DNA of 64,000 nt from Candidatus Manganitrophus sp. (GCA_028865235.1 CP114561.1:124001-188000); one strand, 5' to 3'. Shown: positions 11,243-21,264, counted from the stretch's first letter. The notes: a model not told the origin generated them from the sequence alone. Numbers and translations are program-made.

Positions 11243-12082
11243 TTATTTCACCGGTGCGTTCGCCGCCTGTTCGATCAGCTGAGTCACCTCTTTCGGATGT
11301 GAAATGAACGAGACGTGACTCGACTTAATCTCGGTCGTCTTCGCCCCCATCCGCTTGGCATAGAACCGCTCGAGGTCAGGATTGATCGCCCGGTCTTCTT
11401 GCGTGACCAGGTACCACGACGGTATCGTCTTCCACGCGGCCTGATCGACCGATGCGTTGAAGGCGCTGCCGATGAGCGGCTTCTGCGTCGCCGCCAATAC
11501 GCTCGCTTCCGTCGCCGACAGATCCTTGGCGAAGACATCGTGGAACTGCGCCCGGTCGATGTAGAGGAAGCCGGCCGCGTCGGGCTTGAGCGCCTGGCCG
11601 AGGGGGGCCGGATACTTCTCACCGAAGGCATTGACCCGCTCGCCGGCCTCCGGCGCGAAGGCGGAGATGTAGACGAGCGATTTGACGTTGGTATTTCCCG
11701 CTGCGGCTTCGGTAATGACGGCGCCGCCGTATGAGTGGCCGACGACGACCACCGGTCCCTTTTGAGCATCGATCACCCGCTTGGTCGTTTGGACGTCCTC
11801 TTTGAACGAGGTGAGCGGGTTCTGAACCGCAATCACGGTGTAGCCGTCGCGCTCAAGTCGCGGGATGACATGTTGCCAACTGGTGCCGTCGGCGAACGCA
11901 CCATGGACGAGCACGATCGTTGGCTTGGGGATTCCTCCCGCACCACGGTCTCCCCCTTCCGCCGGCGCGCTCGATTGCGCGGTGGACGTGGTCGACGATG
12001 GGGCATGCTGATGGGTGCAGCTGCCGGCGAGAATCGCGATGATGAGACTGGCGCTCAGTCGAGCAATGTATGTTTGGATCAT
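11243..12082 (-). CDS. Alpha/beta hydrolase lipoprotein
   Basis: This is a 279-residue alpha/beta hydrolase with an N-terminal lipoprotein signal (hydrophobic stretch, then the lipobox LAGSC) and a linker rich in S, T and A. The domain opens with IVLVHGAFADGTSW, the nucleophile elbow is GHSYGG, and a histidine near the C-terminus sits in SSHVSFISHP. It is therefore probably anchored to a membrane facing the periplasm. Cytoplasmic relatives are annotated as salicylate-esterase-like hydrolases. It lies between the sulfite-oxidase unit and the lipoxygenase genes on the same strand. Confidence 0.85.
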   Translation of the reverse strand: MIQTYIARLSASLIIAILAGSCTHQHAPSSTTSTAQSSAPAEGGDRGAGGIPKPTIVLVHGAFADGTSWQHVIPRLERDGYTVIAVQNPLTSFKEDVQTTKRVIDAQKGPVVVVGHSYGGAVITEAAAGNTNVKSLVYISAFAPEAGERVNAFGEKYPAPLGQALKPDAAGFLYIDRAQFHDVFAKDLSATEASVLAATQKPLIGSAFNASVDQAAWKTIPSWYLVTQEDRAINPDLERFYAKRMGAKTTEIKSSHVSFISHPKEVTQLIEQAANAPVK

Positions 12083-12129
12083 AGCAATATCCTCACTTTA
12101 ATTATGTGGAATCTTCGTGACGCAATTCA

Positions 12130-12616
12130 TTATTCGTGACGCATTTGCACTGGCAAATCGAACGTCACTATCTTGGTCTGTCCGGGAAAGATTTGATGGT
12201 TGGCGTTGACCAACTCAATCCGCACCTTATGCTTCCCGGCCGGCAGGCCGGCGATGTCGATTGTATTGCTGTCGCTCGCGTCCGCCCACCACCAGGACTG
12301 GTCGTCGACGGTGACGTGCAGATGGCCAGCCCGCGGAGATGTTTTTGGTGGCGCCCTCCCCGAACACCGGTACAATGCGCAAGTTCTCCACCCGGTACTG
12401 TATCCAGACGACTCCGATCGCGAGTCCTTCCGGAAGCGGTGGGTCCACGATCAGTTTGGGCGCCGGTTCGTTCTTGATTTCGACGTACGGCGACGCGCCG
12501 CGGATATCCTTCGCGCTCTGAGGTGTCGGCTCTGCATCGGTGCGGATAGATGTTTGTGCCAGGACGAAGCCGACTACCATCGCAACTGCAACTGGGAATA
12601 AGGCACTCCGTTTCAT
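12130..12616 (-). CDS. DUF6130 family secreted protein, frameshifted
   Basis: This is a protein of about 160 residues with a signal peptide (MKRSALFPVAVAMVVGFVLA). The start ATG at 12616 has AAGGAG 7 bases upstream. The mature part contains HLHVTVDDQSWWWADAS and GLPAGKHKVRIELVNANHQ, an immunoglobulin-like beta sandwich with a conserved HLH. One extra base near 12324-12330 splits the frame; removal restores it. Function unknown. It lies 72 bases downstream of the lipoxygenase gene, and its conserved histidines might bind a metal, which is inference only. Confidence 0.7.
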
Positions 12617-12688
12617 AAAGACTCTCCTTTCAATTTGTGACATTCAACCTTTCGGTCGTTTTATACGTGTCCTTTGCTTTCCTTTGAT

Positions 12689-14554
12689 TCAAATGTTGAT
12701 GCTCTGCGGAATCTTCGAGGGGAGGAGAAACTCGTACGGCGTGCGCATCTTGTTCCGCTGATTGATCTCTTCTTCGATCTTGACCAACTCTTGTTGGAAC
12801 TTGGCCAGGTAATTCTGAATGGCCGGGTCGGTGAAGTAATTGTCTCCGTAATCGCCCAGTCTCGTGTAATAGACCGAGCTTAATAGATACAAAATGTCCA
12901 ACAGCGCCTTTGCGATATCCAATGGTGGCAGGAATTTCAAGAAGTCATTTTCACGGAAGCCTTCCCGCGTCAGGGACGACAACGGCGAATAGCCTGCCGG
13001 TGGCGTCGCAGGCAGATAGCTCATCAGCGGAGCCTGCGGAAAGTTCACTGCAGCATGCTGCGCGCTGGCGGTGAAACAGATCAGCGTAATTAAGTCGACC
13101 AATTCCGTACGCTTGCTGATCCGGTTCGCCGAGCCGATGTTGTTCAATCTGCCCCCGTCGCGCGAAACCAACTCCGTTACCCAGTTCTGCAACTCTGTAT
13201 CGGCTTGCACCGCTGCATCCGACGTATAGTAGTAATTCACATAGTTTTCCACCCATTGATGGATTGCACCCCAGAGCAGCAGCGCGTCGTCGCGATAGGG
13301 GTAATCCGGCAAACGGCTCGCGTCATCTACGCCGCGTTGAGCGAGCGTCTGGGGCAGCATCGAAGTGTTGAGATTCTGCTGATAGCTCTGCGCGGCTTTC
13401 ACGGCGAACACGCGCGATTGATCTATCGAACTTGCCAACAACAGATCTACAAGGCCTCGCGGTGCAAGCAGACCCAAGGCACCTTCGTTGATTGCGAGCG
13501 TTCCTTTAAAGTGCGGCGTGAGCAAAAGAAAGAGCGGATGCGTGCGCGACAACTGGTTATGCGTCGCAATAACGAACGGTTCGATGAACAGGTGCGTCTG
13601 TCCAAGATGGCTGACGGCTTGATGAATATTGGTATCCGCAACCTGAACGATGCTTTTGGCCATGAACCAGTGATCGCCATCGTGCGGCAGGAAGATCGGA
13701 TGATCCGTGCCCGGCTTTGGCCCACACTGAATCGCCACCGGGACGAGCGATCGCCCGCCCGGCGGGACCGCGAACAAAGCCAGCGGCGCATAGTTGAACT
13801 TCTGTCCCGCCGGAAAACTGCCGTTTACGGCTCCCTCAAACGCGGAATAGTCGGCTAAATAAAGCCGTCCGTCAGCCAGCGCCGTCATTAGCGTGTCTTG
13901 AGTCCCGATCACCGCCTGATACTGTTCATTAGTAATCGGAAGTCGCTCATCCAGCGTTTTCATTCGCTGAATTGTTAACGGATTCGGCCCAGCCACCCGC
14001 ATGGCGGCAAACTCCGAATCCTCTCGAAAATTCCGGCTGATCGCCGGCAATGAAATGAACTGAAACACTTGGCTGTAATCTTCGAGGCTCGAAGCGGGAC
14101 CGGAAACAGATCCCAACTGCTGAACGATCCCGCCGATTTCGTACAAAGTCTTAAGGTTGAGCGTCGGAGCAATCGGTTCTATTACAACTTCCAGTAGTGC
14201 TTTCAATTGGGCTGGCGTCGTCGGCGAACCTTGTTTCTCTAACTCCATGGCAATTGCGTTATTCAGGTCACGTCCGGCTTCGCCCTCCAACTGCCGAGCG
14301 ACGGCCTGAATATTTTTGAGCACTTGTTGAACGAATTCGATATTGTCCCCTGTGTTTTTGATTCCGATCATGATCGTGTTGATTAGAATCTTCAGTGCCG
14401 AGCGCGCAACCAGATGTATCCAATCCGGCCGGGCAGAAAAGGCTTCTATATCAGGCAAAGCGCCTGACATCGCCAGGGGCGGGAGTCTGGCATAGTCATA
14501 GGTGTACTGGGTTGTCGGCTTGATTTTTTCTGTCGTGGCGGCAACTCTGCTCAT
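12689..14554 (-). CDS. Bacterial lipoxygenase
   Basis: This is a 621-residue iron lipoxygenase that would add O2 to polyunsaturated fatty acids to make hydroperoxides. All five expected iron ligands can be placed by comparison with plant enzymes: H316 and H321 in SHLGQTH, H500 and N504 in QHAAVNF, and the C-terminal isoleucine I621. The family segment EPFVIATHNQLSRTHP is also present. No PLAT domain and no signal peptide are seen. The start is ATG 14554 with AAAGGA upstream. A 12-base palindrome (14569-14580) lies just before the ribosome site. The gene sits between a catalase-like hemoprotein and a DUF6130 gene. Lipoxygenases are uncommon in bacteria, so transfer is likely. Confidence 0.93.
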   Translation of the reverse strand: MSRVAATTEKIKPTTQYTYDYARLPPLAMSGALPDIEAFSARPDWIHLVARSALKILINTIMIGIKNTGDNIEFVQQVLKNIQAVARQLEGEAGRDLNNAIAMELEKQGSPTTPAQLKALLEVVIEPIAPTLNLKTLYEIGGIVQQLGSVSGPASSLEDYSQVFQFISLPAISRNFREDSEFAAMRVAGPNPLTIQRMKTLDERLPITNEQYQAVIGTQDTLMTALADGRLYLADYSAFEGAVNGSFPAGQKFNYAPLALFAVPPGGRSLVPVAIQCGPKPGTDHPIFLPHDGDHWFMAKSIVQVADTNIHQAVSHLGQTHLFIEPFVIATHNQLSRTHPLFLLLTPHFKGTLAINEGALGLLAPRGLVDLLLASSIDQSRVFAVKAAQSYQQNLNTSMLPQTLAQRGVDDASRLPDYPYRDDALLLWGAIHQWVENYVNYYYTSDAAVQADTELQNWVTELVSRDGGRLNNIGSANRISKRTELVDLITLICFTASAQHAAVNFPQAPLMSYLPATPPAGYSPLSSLTREGFRENDFLKFLPPLDIAKALLDILYLLSSVYYTRLGDYGDNYFTDPAIQNYLAKFQQELVKIEEEINQRNKMRTPYEFLLPSKIPQSINI

Positions 14555-14628
14555 GGCTTTCCTTTCAAGCAAGCGCTTGCATTCGCTTTTAAATCTGGAT
14601 TCGATATGAACGTCGTCCGACTTTACCG

Positions 14629-15783
14629 TCAGGCGGCCATCTGCTCCCCGAAAACTTCCGCCTGATTCTTCGGTTCCTTACGCTCCTGGTGGTTTGCTTG
14701 GTGGCGAAGGATCGATGACTGCCGGTAGACCTCCTTGCGCGAACGCATAATGTTGCCGAGCGGGCGATGTTCCTCCGTCACGCGCCAGGCTGCCATCGAG
14801 GTTTTGTCCATCCTCTCGAAATTGTCTTCCCCGCCGATATCCTGCTGAGGGAGCCGCAATTTCGCGACGGTCACATACGGCGAGAGGCTCTCGGGCCAGA
14901 CCACCGTCGTTTTCTCAACAGGCATTTGATTCAGATCCGTGGAGAGCTGGACCTGGACGTCGAATTCGTAGGGTCGCTCGCGCAGCTCCGCTACCAGCGC
15001 TGGCCGGAAGACTTGTTCGGCAGAAGTGAGGTCGAGCGCTCGCCGTTCAACGCGGTCGGCGAACGATTGAACCGGGGCCACACGAACCTTTGCGATGTAA
15101 TCGCCATGCCGCACCGCACCCATCGTCCAATACGTCGAGAGGAGGAGATTCACCGGCTTGGTTTGCGCGAGACGCAGGAAGGCGCCGAGCTCCTCCCATG
15201 CCCACTGCTCCGGAGCCAGCGTCCCTTTGCCCGTAACAAAGTTGTAGAGAAGGCGGTGTAATCCCGCTTGCCTTTCCTCCGGCGTAAGGTTCGCCGGCGG
15301 CGCCAGGCCAAGGTCGGCAAACAAAGATTGAATGAAGACATAATGCGCGAGCGTGTTAACAAAGAAGACCGGGTGGTTGATCAGCGCGTAGTCGAAAGTG
15401 TGACTGTCCGGCTCATCCTCAAGGAGGGTTTTTCCCTCTATCCCGAAAATCTTCAGGCCGATGCCGGTGATCGGTCCCAGGAACCGATCGCTACCAACGT
15501 GATTGGTGCCGTTTGAGAAACGAACCACGGCTTCATGTCGGCCCGGTTTGGCATAGATGCCCTGCGCATATTCGTTTGGCGTTCCACTGAGGATTTCAAA
15601 TTCCGCCCGGGCGAGGCCGTAACCCTTGGCATGGGCGTTGCGCACCATCAGCCCGATCCCCTCGGTTTTAACCGAGCCGCGCATGTGCTGTTTCATGTCA
15701 TCGAGGATCTGCTGCAGGGTTTGGTCGAAACCGGGCTCGGTCTGTTCAACGTCGGGACTGTAGCGGACAAAATTCTGAGTCAT
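14629..15783 (-). CDS. Catalase-related hemoprotein (allene oxide synthase-like candidate)
   Basis: This is a 384-residue catalase-fold protein, shorter than true catalases (480 or more). The likely distal heme histidine is H51 in AHAKGYG and the likely proximal tyrosine is near residue 353 in RSRKEVY. The conserved VRFSNG and HPVFFVN segments are visible. The start is ATG 15783 with AAGGAG upstream. It lies 74 bases upstream of the lipoxygenase on the same strand. Known relatives paired or fused with lipoxygenases convert fatty-acid hydroperoxides to allene oxides or related epoxides; other relatives are simple peroxidases or catalases. The pairing favours a fatty-acid hydroperoxide substrate, but this is inference. 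Confidence 0.85.
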   Translation of the reverse strand: MTQNFVRYSPDVEQTEPGFDQTLQQILDDMKQHMRGSVKTEGIGLMVRNAHAKGYGLARAEFEILSGTPNEYAQGIYAKPGRHEAVVRFSNGTNHVGSDRFLGPITGIGLKIFGIEGKTLLEDEPDSHTFDYALINHPVFFVNTLAHYVFIQSLFADLGLAPPANLTPEERQAGLHRLLYNFVTGKGTLAPEQWAWEELGAFLRLAQTKPVNLLLSTYWTMGAVRHGDYIAKVRVAPVQSFADRVERRALDLTSAEQVFRPALVAELRERPYEFDVQVQLSTDLNQMPVEKTTVVWPESLSPYVTVAKLRLPQQDIGGEDNFERMDKTSMAAWRVTEEHRPLGNIMRSRKEVYRQSSILRHQANHQERKEPKNQAEVFGEQMAA

Positions 15784-15883
15784 GGGTATCTCCTTTCGAA
15801 TCATTGCACCGGCTGCGAGCGATCTACCAGAGGGCGCTCAACAATGCCGCATACGGGGTTCACTCCGACTGACCGCTTGGTCT

Positions 15884-17124
15884 CTATTTGCGCAGCGGTC
15901 TGAAACCGACGCGGACCTCTTCTGAAAAGAGCTGCGGCTGCTCCCAGGCCGCGAAGTGTGTCCCCTTATCGAGCTTGTTGTAGTGAATAAGCTTCGGATA
16001 GGCCCGCTCCGCCCAGCTCCGCGGGGCGGTGTAGATCTCGTCGGGGAAGGCGCTCACGGCGACCGGGAGCTGGACCCCCCTCGCATCGAAGAAACCACCC
16101 TTTGCCGGAAGCTGCCGGGTGTCCCAGTAGAGGCGGGCCGAGGAGATCGCGGTGTTCGTCAGCCAGTAAAGGGTGACGTTGTCGAGGACGTCGTCCCGCG
16201 ACAGCCCCTCCTTCTTCCCGTCGAAGACCCGGGCGATCATCTCATAGCTCCGCGCGTCGTGGTCGAGCATCCAGGCCGCGAGGCCGATCGGAGAGTCGGC
16301 CAGCCCGTAGAGCGTCTGGGGGCGGAGGCCCATCTCGTTGGCGTAGCCGAGCCCCTTCTTGTAGAAAAAGTCGAGCTGGTCCCAAGCGTGCTGCTCGTCG
16401 GCGGTGAGATCCGCCGGCGGCGCCTCGTTGGACGCGAGCGCCTTTGCAATGTCGGGTGGAACGGTGGCCGGCATGTTGGTGTGAATGCCGAGCAATCCCG
16501 GCGGCTGCTGCAGGGCCATCGTCTCCGAGACGGCATTCCCCCAATCGCCCCCTGCGCCACGAACTGGGTGTATCCGAGACGCTGCATCAGGGTTGTCCAG
16601 GCACGGGCGATGCTGACTGGGTTCCAGCCGGGCGCCGTCGGCTTGCCGGAGAAGCCGTAGCCCGGCAGCGATGGAATCACGAGATGGAACGCATCCGAGG
16701 CAGCCGCGCCGTGCGCGGTCGGATCGGTCAGCGGCCCGATGACCTTCATCTGCTCGATGATCGAGCCGGGCCATCCGTGCGTGATGATCAGCGGCATTGC
16801 GTTCTCATGCTTCGAGCGGACATGAATGAAATGAATGTCGAGTCCGTCGATCTCCGTGATGAAGTTCGGCACCGCGTTCAGCCGCGCCTCGGCCTTGCGC
16901 CAGTCGTAATCAGTTCCCCAGTAGCGCGCGAGCTGCTGCATCGTCGCGAGCTGCACCCCCTGCGAGCCATCCGTGACCGTTTCCCGCTCGGGCCACTTAG
17001 TTGCCTTAATGCGCTTGCGCAAATCGGCGAGGTCAGTGTCCGGAAAACTCACGCGAAATGGACGAACCGCCTCTTCGTCGGCGGGCTGCTTGCCCCCTTT
17101 TTGTCTCGGACTGGCTTGGGCCAT
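15884..17124 (-). CDS. Epoxide hydrolase (EHN + alpha/beta hydrolase), frameshifted
   Basis: This is a two-domain epoxide hydrolase of about 413 residues. The N-terminal EHN domain spans about residues 20-125. The hydrolase core has the HGWPGS oxyanion motif near residue 117, nucleophile D194 in QGGDWG, and the catalytic histidine in KGTHFAAWEQP near the C-terminus. A one-base deletion in a G run (C5 at 16548-16552 on the plus strand) lies exactly at the nucleophile motif; adding one base restores QGGDWG. AAGGAGG precedes the ATG. It is the first complete gene of the leftward block, 100 bases upstream of the catalase-like gene, so it could hydrolyse epoxides derived from lipoxygenase products. 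Confidence 0.88.
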
Positions 17125-17222
17125 GGTCTCCTCCTTTTGAGTCGTTTTGGATTTTTAGTATGTGCGTGCCCAGGCGTTGAGTCGGTAGCGCATTGCGCAA
17201 AAGGTTCTGCCTTACCATTCTT

Positions 17223-17612
17223 TTATTTGAAGGACACATACACCTCGCATATCGAGCAAGTAGCTTCCCCTGATATGCGTGACGCGGATAAGCGCCGCGT
17301 CACATCTGTTGCAGCGGATGATCGTCCCCATCCTTGCATGTAGGCGGCGGCCGCACCGATTACATCGATGGCGCCACAGCCCGCACAGAGGGCCTGAGCC
17401 AGAGTCATCAGCCGCCCGAACAGATCTTGTTCCTCTTCGAGGATTCGGGCGGCCTGAATCATCCAATTTCCCCGGTCGGCGAAGGAACTCCGACGATAGG
17501 ATCGGAAGGTCTCTGCGGCCTTTCCGATCTTTTCATCGATCTGCGGATCGGTCAGCGGGGAAAACGTTTTGATGATTTTTCCTGTTGCCGGATTGATGGT
17601 TGCGATGGCCAT
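17223..17612 (-). pseudogene. Fused remnant: aldehyde dehydrogenase N-terminus + DUF6510 C-terminus
   Basis: The first 71 codons match the N-terminus of the aldehyde dehydrogenase at 7-8.4 kb (MAIATINPATG to RLMTL). The sequence then switches directly into the DUF6510 coding sequence (AQALCAGCGAIDVIGAAAAYM), matching the gene at 9.6 kb. The two intact genes share the short string CGAGGGTCAT at the equivalent junction points, which suggests a recombination deletion at microhomology. A further one-base deletion near 17335 takes the DUF6510 tail out of frame. It is therefore unlikely to encode a working protein. It lies immediately upstream of the epoxide hydrolase. Confidence 0.8.
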
Positions 17613-17943
17613 CTCTTCCACCTCCAGACTGCTCTTCCTTCTCATTTTAGTGAGTCCCTCTGATTCAAACAATGATCTGAAAAGATGATGCCGACATGAG
17701 GGATCTATGGGAACAATCATGTTTCTGAGAAGTTCCGAAGTCCCACATTATAAAGTTTAAGTAAGTCTTTAGGTTTGTTCTGGGAAGTTAAGGCGCATCG
17801 GGATCATCAAATGCCCCTTTCGAGGCGTTGCTCTCTCAAAGCCGATTGAGTCAATATGAAAATGAAAGAGGTCAGGAAGATGAAAGAATCAAACGGATCG
17901 GTGAAGGTATATCGCTACCTGAACCTGAGTCGAGGAGGGGATC

Positions 17944-18285
17944 ATGATGATGCTTCCGCTGCAAATGGTCGTACGGAATCTCTCACTTTCAGAAGCAGTC
18001 AAGGAGGATATTCGAGAAAAAGCTTCTAAGCTCAGTCGATATTACGATCCAATCGTGAGATGTCGCGTTATCGTAAATGCCCCGCACCGGCATCAGCGGA
18101 AGGGGCAATCATATGATATTCAGATCGACCTCACCGCGCCCGGCGCGGAGTTGGTTGTGAATCGGTCGTCTGAGGATCTCAACGTGGCGGTCCGAGAGGC
18201 TTTTGACGCGGTCCGCCGCCGGTTGGAAGAATTTGCCCGTTACCGGAGGGGGGAGATCAAGAGACACGCGCCGGTCTCGCTTTAG
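17944..18285 (+). CDS. HPF/RaiA-type ribosome hibernation factor
   Basis: This is a 113-residue protein with the short hibernation-factor fold (beta-alpha-beta-beta-beta-alpha). The basic patch RCRVIVNAPHRHQRKGQSYDI and the tail AFDAVRRRLEEFARYRRG are family features. The ATG run at 17944 follows GAGGAGGGG. Such proteins bind the decoding centre of the 30S subunit and stall ribosomes under stress. A paralog fused to a cold-shock domain is at 48.2 kb. It converges with the acyl ligase fusion gene with only 16 bases between. Confidence 0.88.
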   Translation: MMMLPLQMVVRNLSLSEAVKEDIREKASKLSRYYDPIVRCRVIVNAPHRHQRKGQSYDIQIDLTAPGAELVVNRSSEDLNVAVREAFDAVRRRLEEFARYRRGEIKRHAPVSL

Positions 18286-18301
18286 AAATCATTTTTACCG
18301 A

Positions 18302-21127
18302 TTACTCTTTCGCGATCCCTGCGGCGACCAGGTCGATCGACGGTTCCCCGGCGTGGCGGACGATCTCGGCCTTGGCAAGATCCCTCAGTCGGACGATCTG
18401 CCGCCAGTCCTTTCCCTCGGGATGGATCGGCTTGCCGATGGTCACCTGGATCGGTCCGCGGCGGGGGACCCAACGGCCGGGCCAAAGAACTTCGCGGGCG
18501 CCCCGGATGGCGACGGGGCAGATCGGCCGTCCGGTTTCCGCGGCGACTTTGAACGCTCCCAACCGGAACGGACGGATCCCCCGGAATCGCGAGAAGGTCC
18601 CTTCCGGAAAGATCAAAACGGAGTGGCCCTGCCGGAGCGCCTCCTCGATTCGGCGAGTGGTGGTGACGCTTTCGGTAAAGTCGAGCCGATCGACCGTCAA
18701 ATGGTCCGCCTTTTTAATGAAGGTCCGGATCACCGGCGCCTGCATCAATTCCCGCTTGGCGACAAAGCGAAAACCGGGGGGAAGTGCAGCCATCAAGACG
18801 ACCGCATCGAGGTAGCCGGAGTGATTGGCGACCAGAACGGACGGGCCGGCCTGCGAGAGATGCGCGCTTCCCTCTACCGTCACGGGACAACCGATCCAGG
18901 AGAAGAATCGGCGCGCCCAGGCATGAGAAAGCCGCGCCGGCATCTTCCCCTCCGGGAGAAGGAGCATCGCCGCCCAGACCGGGGGAATGGTCAGGAGCGC
19001 GATCAATCCGACATAAACGGTATAAACCAGACGGCCGAACGAGGAGAACGTCTGCTTCAAACGCCCGCCGAGACCGGAGAACCATATCCGGGCGATCTGA
19101 AACGCGGGGGGACGACGCGGCGGACCCATCTCTCCTTTCAGGTAGGCGCTCCGCAATGCGGCGCGGCGGAGCTTGCCGCTGGAGGTCTTCGGGATCGTGT
19201 CCGGGGGAACCAGCGAGACGATATCGGGGCGGATATCGGTGACGGCGGCCACCTTCTCCATGACCTCGCCGATCAACCGGCGCCGCGCTTCTTCTTTCTC
19301 CACCCTTGTCTCCGCAACGACGACCAGCTTTTCCGTTCCGATTTCCGGATCGGTGATGCCGAAGGCGGCCACCCGTCCGCGGCGGATTCCGAGAATCTCT
19401 CCGACCGTTTCTTCCACCTCTTGGGGGTAAAGATTCCGGCCCGCCTTGATGATCATGTCTTTGCGGCGGCCGGTCACGAAGAGCTCACCCTCCGCAAGAT
19501 AGGCGAAATCACCCGAGTCGCACCAGCCGTCTTGGAAGGTTTTCTCGGTCGCTTCCGGATCACGATAATATTCTCTCATTGTGGACGGTCCGCGAAATTG
19601 CAGCGCCCCTTCGGTCCGTTCTCCCGCCTCATGACCCGACGCATCGACAATGCGAACCGCATGGCCCGGAAGGGGAGCGCCGCAGGAGACGAATCGAAGC
19701 GGAGACGGCTCGGTGGGAGGGGCCGCCACCGCTTTTCGTTCTCGCTCGAAGGTTTCGCGGGTGATCAGATCGATCCGCGGCGGCCGGCCGACGGGGGGAA
19801 GGTCAGCGCGACCGACGACTCGGCCAGCCCGTAAACCGGAAAAAAAGTTTCCTTTCGAAAGCCGTACGGAGCAAACCGCTTCGTAAATCGCTCGAGTGTC
19901 TCGGGGCTGACCGGCTCGGCCCCGTTGAAGGCGACACGCCAGGAGCTCAGATCGAGTCCTTCGATCGCGCGCTCGTCGATCTTGCGGACGCAAAGTTCGT
20001 AGGCGAAGTTCGGGGCGGCGGAGTGGGTCCCCCGATGATAGTGGATCGCCCAGAGCCATCGCTCCGGCCGGGTCAGAAAGGTCAGCGGCGAGAGGATCGT
20101 GATCGGGATGCCGAAGTAGAGGGCACCGAGCCAGGAGCCGATCAGACCCATGTCGTGATAGAGCGGAAGCCAGCTGACTCCGACATCCCCCGGTCCGATC
20201 TGGGCGGCCTGCCCGATGGCGCGGATGTTGGCGAGGACGTTCTCATGGGCGAGCAGCACCCCTTTGGGAAGGCCGGTGCTTCCGGAGGTGAATTGAATCA
20301 ACGCCGGATCTTCCGCCCGGAGATCGACTTTCGGTCGCTCCGAAGCGGCGCGGCGCAACGCTTCAAACGTCGTCACATCGGATAAACCCGGAACCATCGG
20401 CTGGAGAAGACGCCCCAATCCCTCAACCCGGCCGGAGGCGATCAGAAATCGGGCATCGGCCTTCTGCAGGATGGCGATCTGACGGCGGGCATACTCCTCG
20501 ATCTGATCCATCCGAACGGGAGGATAAAGCGGAACGGGGATCCCTCCGGCGAAGAGGACGCCGAAGAAGGTGAAGAAGAAGTCGGAGCCGGTCGGGAGCA
20601 TCAGCGCCACCGTCTCATGGCGGCGGAGTCCTTGCTCCAAAAGTCCCTGCGCCACGGCGCCGGCGGCGTCGACGAGCTGGCCGTAGGTGATCTTCTGTTC
20701 GGTCCCGTCTTCCTGCGGAAGGTAGATATGGGGGCGATCGGCCTCTCTCTCCGCCCGGCTCAGAAGGACTTCCGGAAGCGAGGAGGCGGAGGCGGGGGGG
20801 CGTGGCGGCGCCGATCGTTTGGATTCTTTCCAAGGAGAGGGGGCGGCCGGGGGCCTCGGAACGGAGCACGGCGCCGGCGAGATCGCGCGGGCTCCTCGCC
20901 TCCGCAACCAGATGCTCCGGAATTCGGACCGAGAACGCTTTTTCGATCCGAAGAATGAGCTCGACCCGCTCCAAACTTCCTAGACCGAGATCCCGATCGA
21001 GGGAGGCGTCTAACGAAACAGCATGCGCGGCCTGTTCCATCCCAAGCTCGGCGACGAACTCGCGGAGGATTGAAAGAACTTTTTGTCTGACGGTCTCACT
21101 CGGATCGGGAAGGCGCTCAGTGGCCAT
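18302..21127 (-). CDS. ACP - fatty acyl-AMP ligase - lysophospholipid acyltransferase fusion, two frameshifts
   Basis: This is a single reading unit of about 940 residues once two indels are repaired. Residues 1-85 are an acyl carrier domain with S51 as the phosphopantetheine site in DLGLGSLERVE. Next is an AMP-binding ligase (FTSGSTGLPKGV, then GWCDSGDFAYL and the C-terminal lysine region PKTSSGKLRR). A membrane segment follows (VYVGLIALLTIPPVWAAMLLL), then a PlsC-type acyltransferase (NHSGYLD and FPEGTFSRF). The indels are an extra base in G7 at 20794-20800 and a missing base in G6 at 19793-19798. The likely role is to activate a free fatty acid as acyl-AMP, load it on the attached ACP and transfer it to a lysolipid. 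The ATG at 21127 has GGAG 8 bases upstream. Confidence 0.85.
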
Positions 21128-21264
21128 GTGAATAACTCCATTGCGGAACAAGCTTCAATGGTCGGATCACCTAAAGCAATAAAGGGCTCCCTTCCTTATA
21201 GGGAAAGATCGCCCCTATCATGAGACAATTCTAAAAAAAGGACAATACCTCGAAGGGAGTACGG

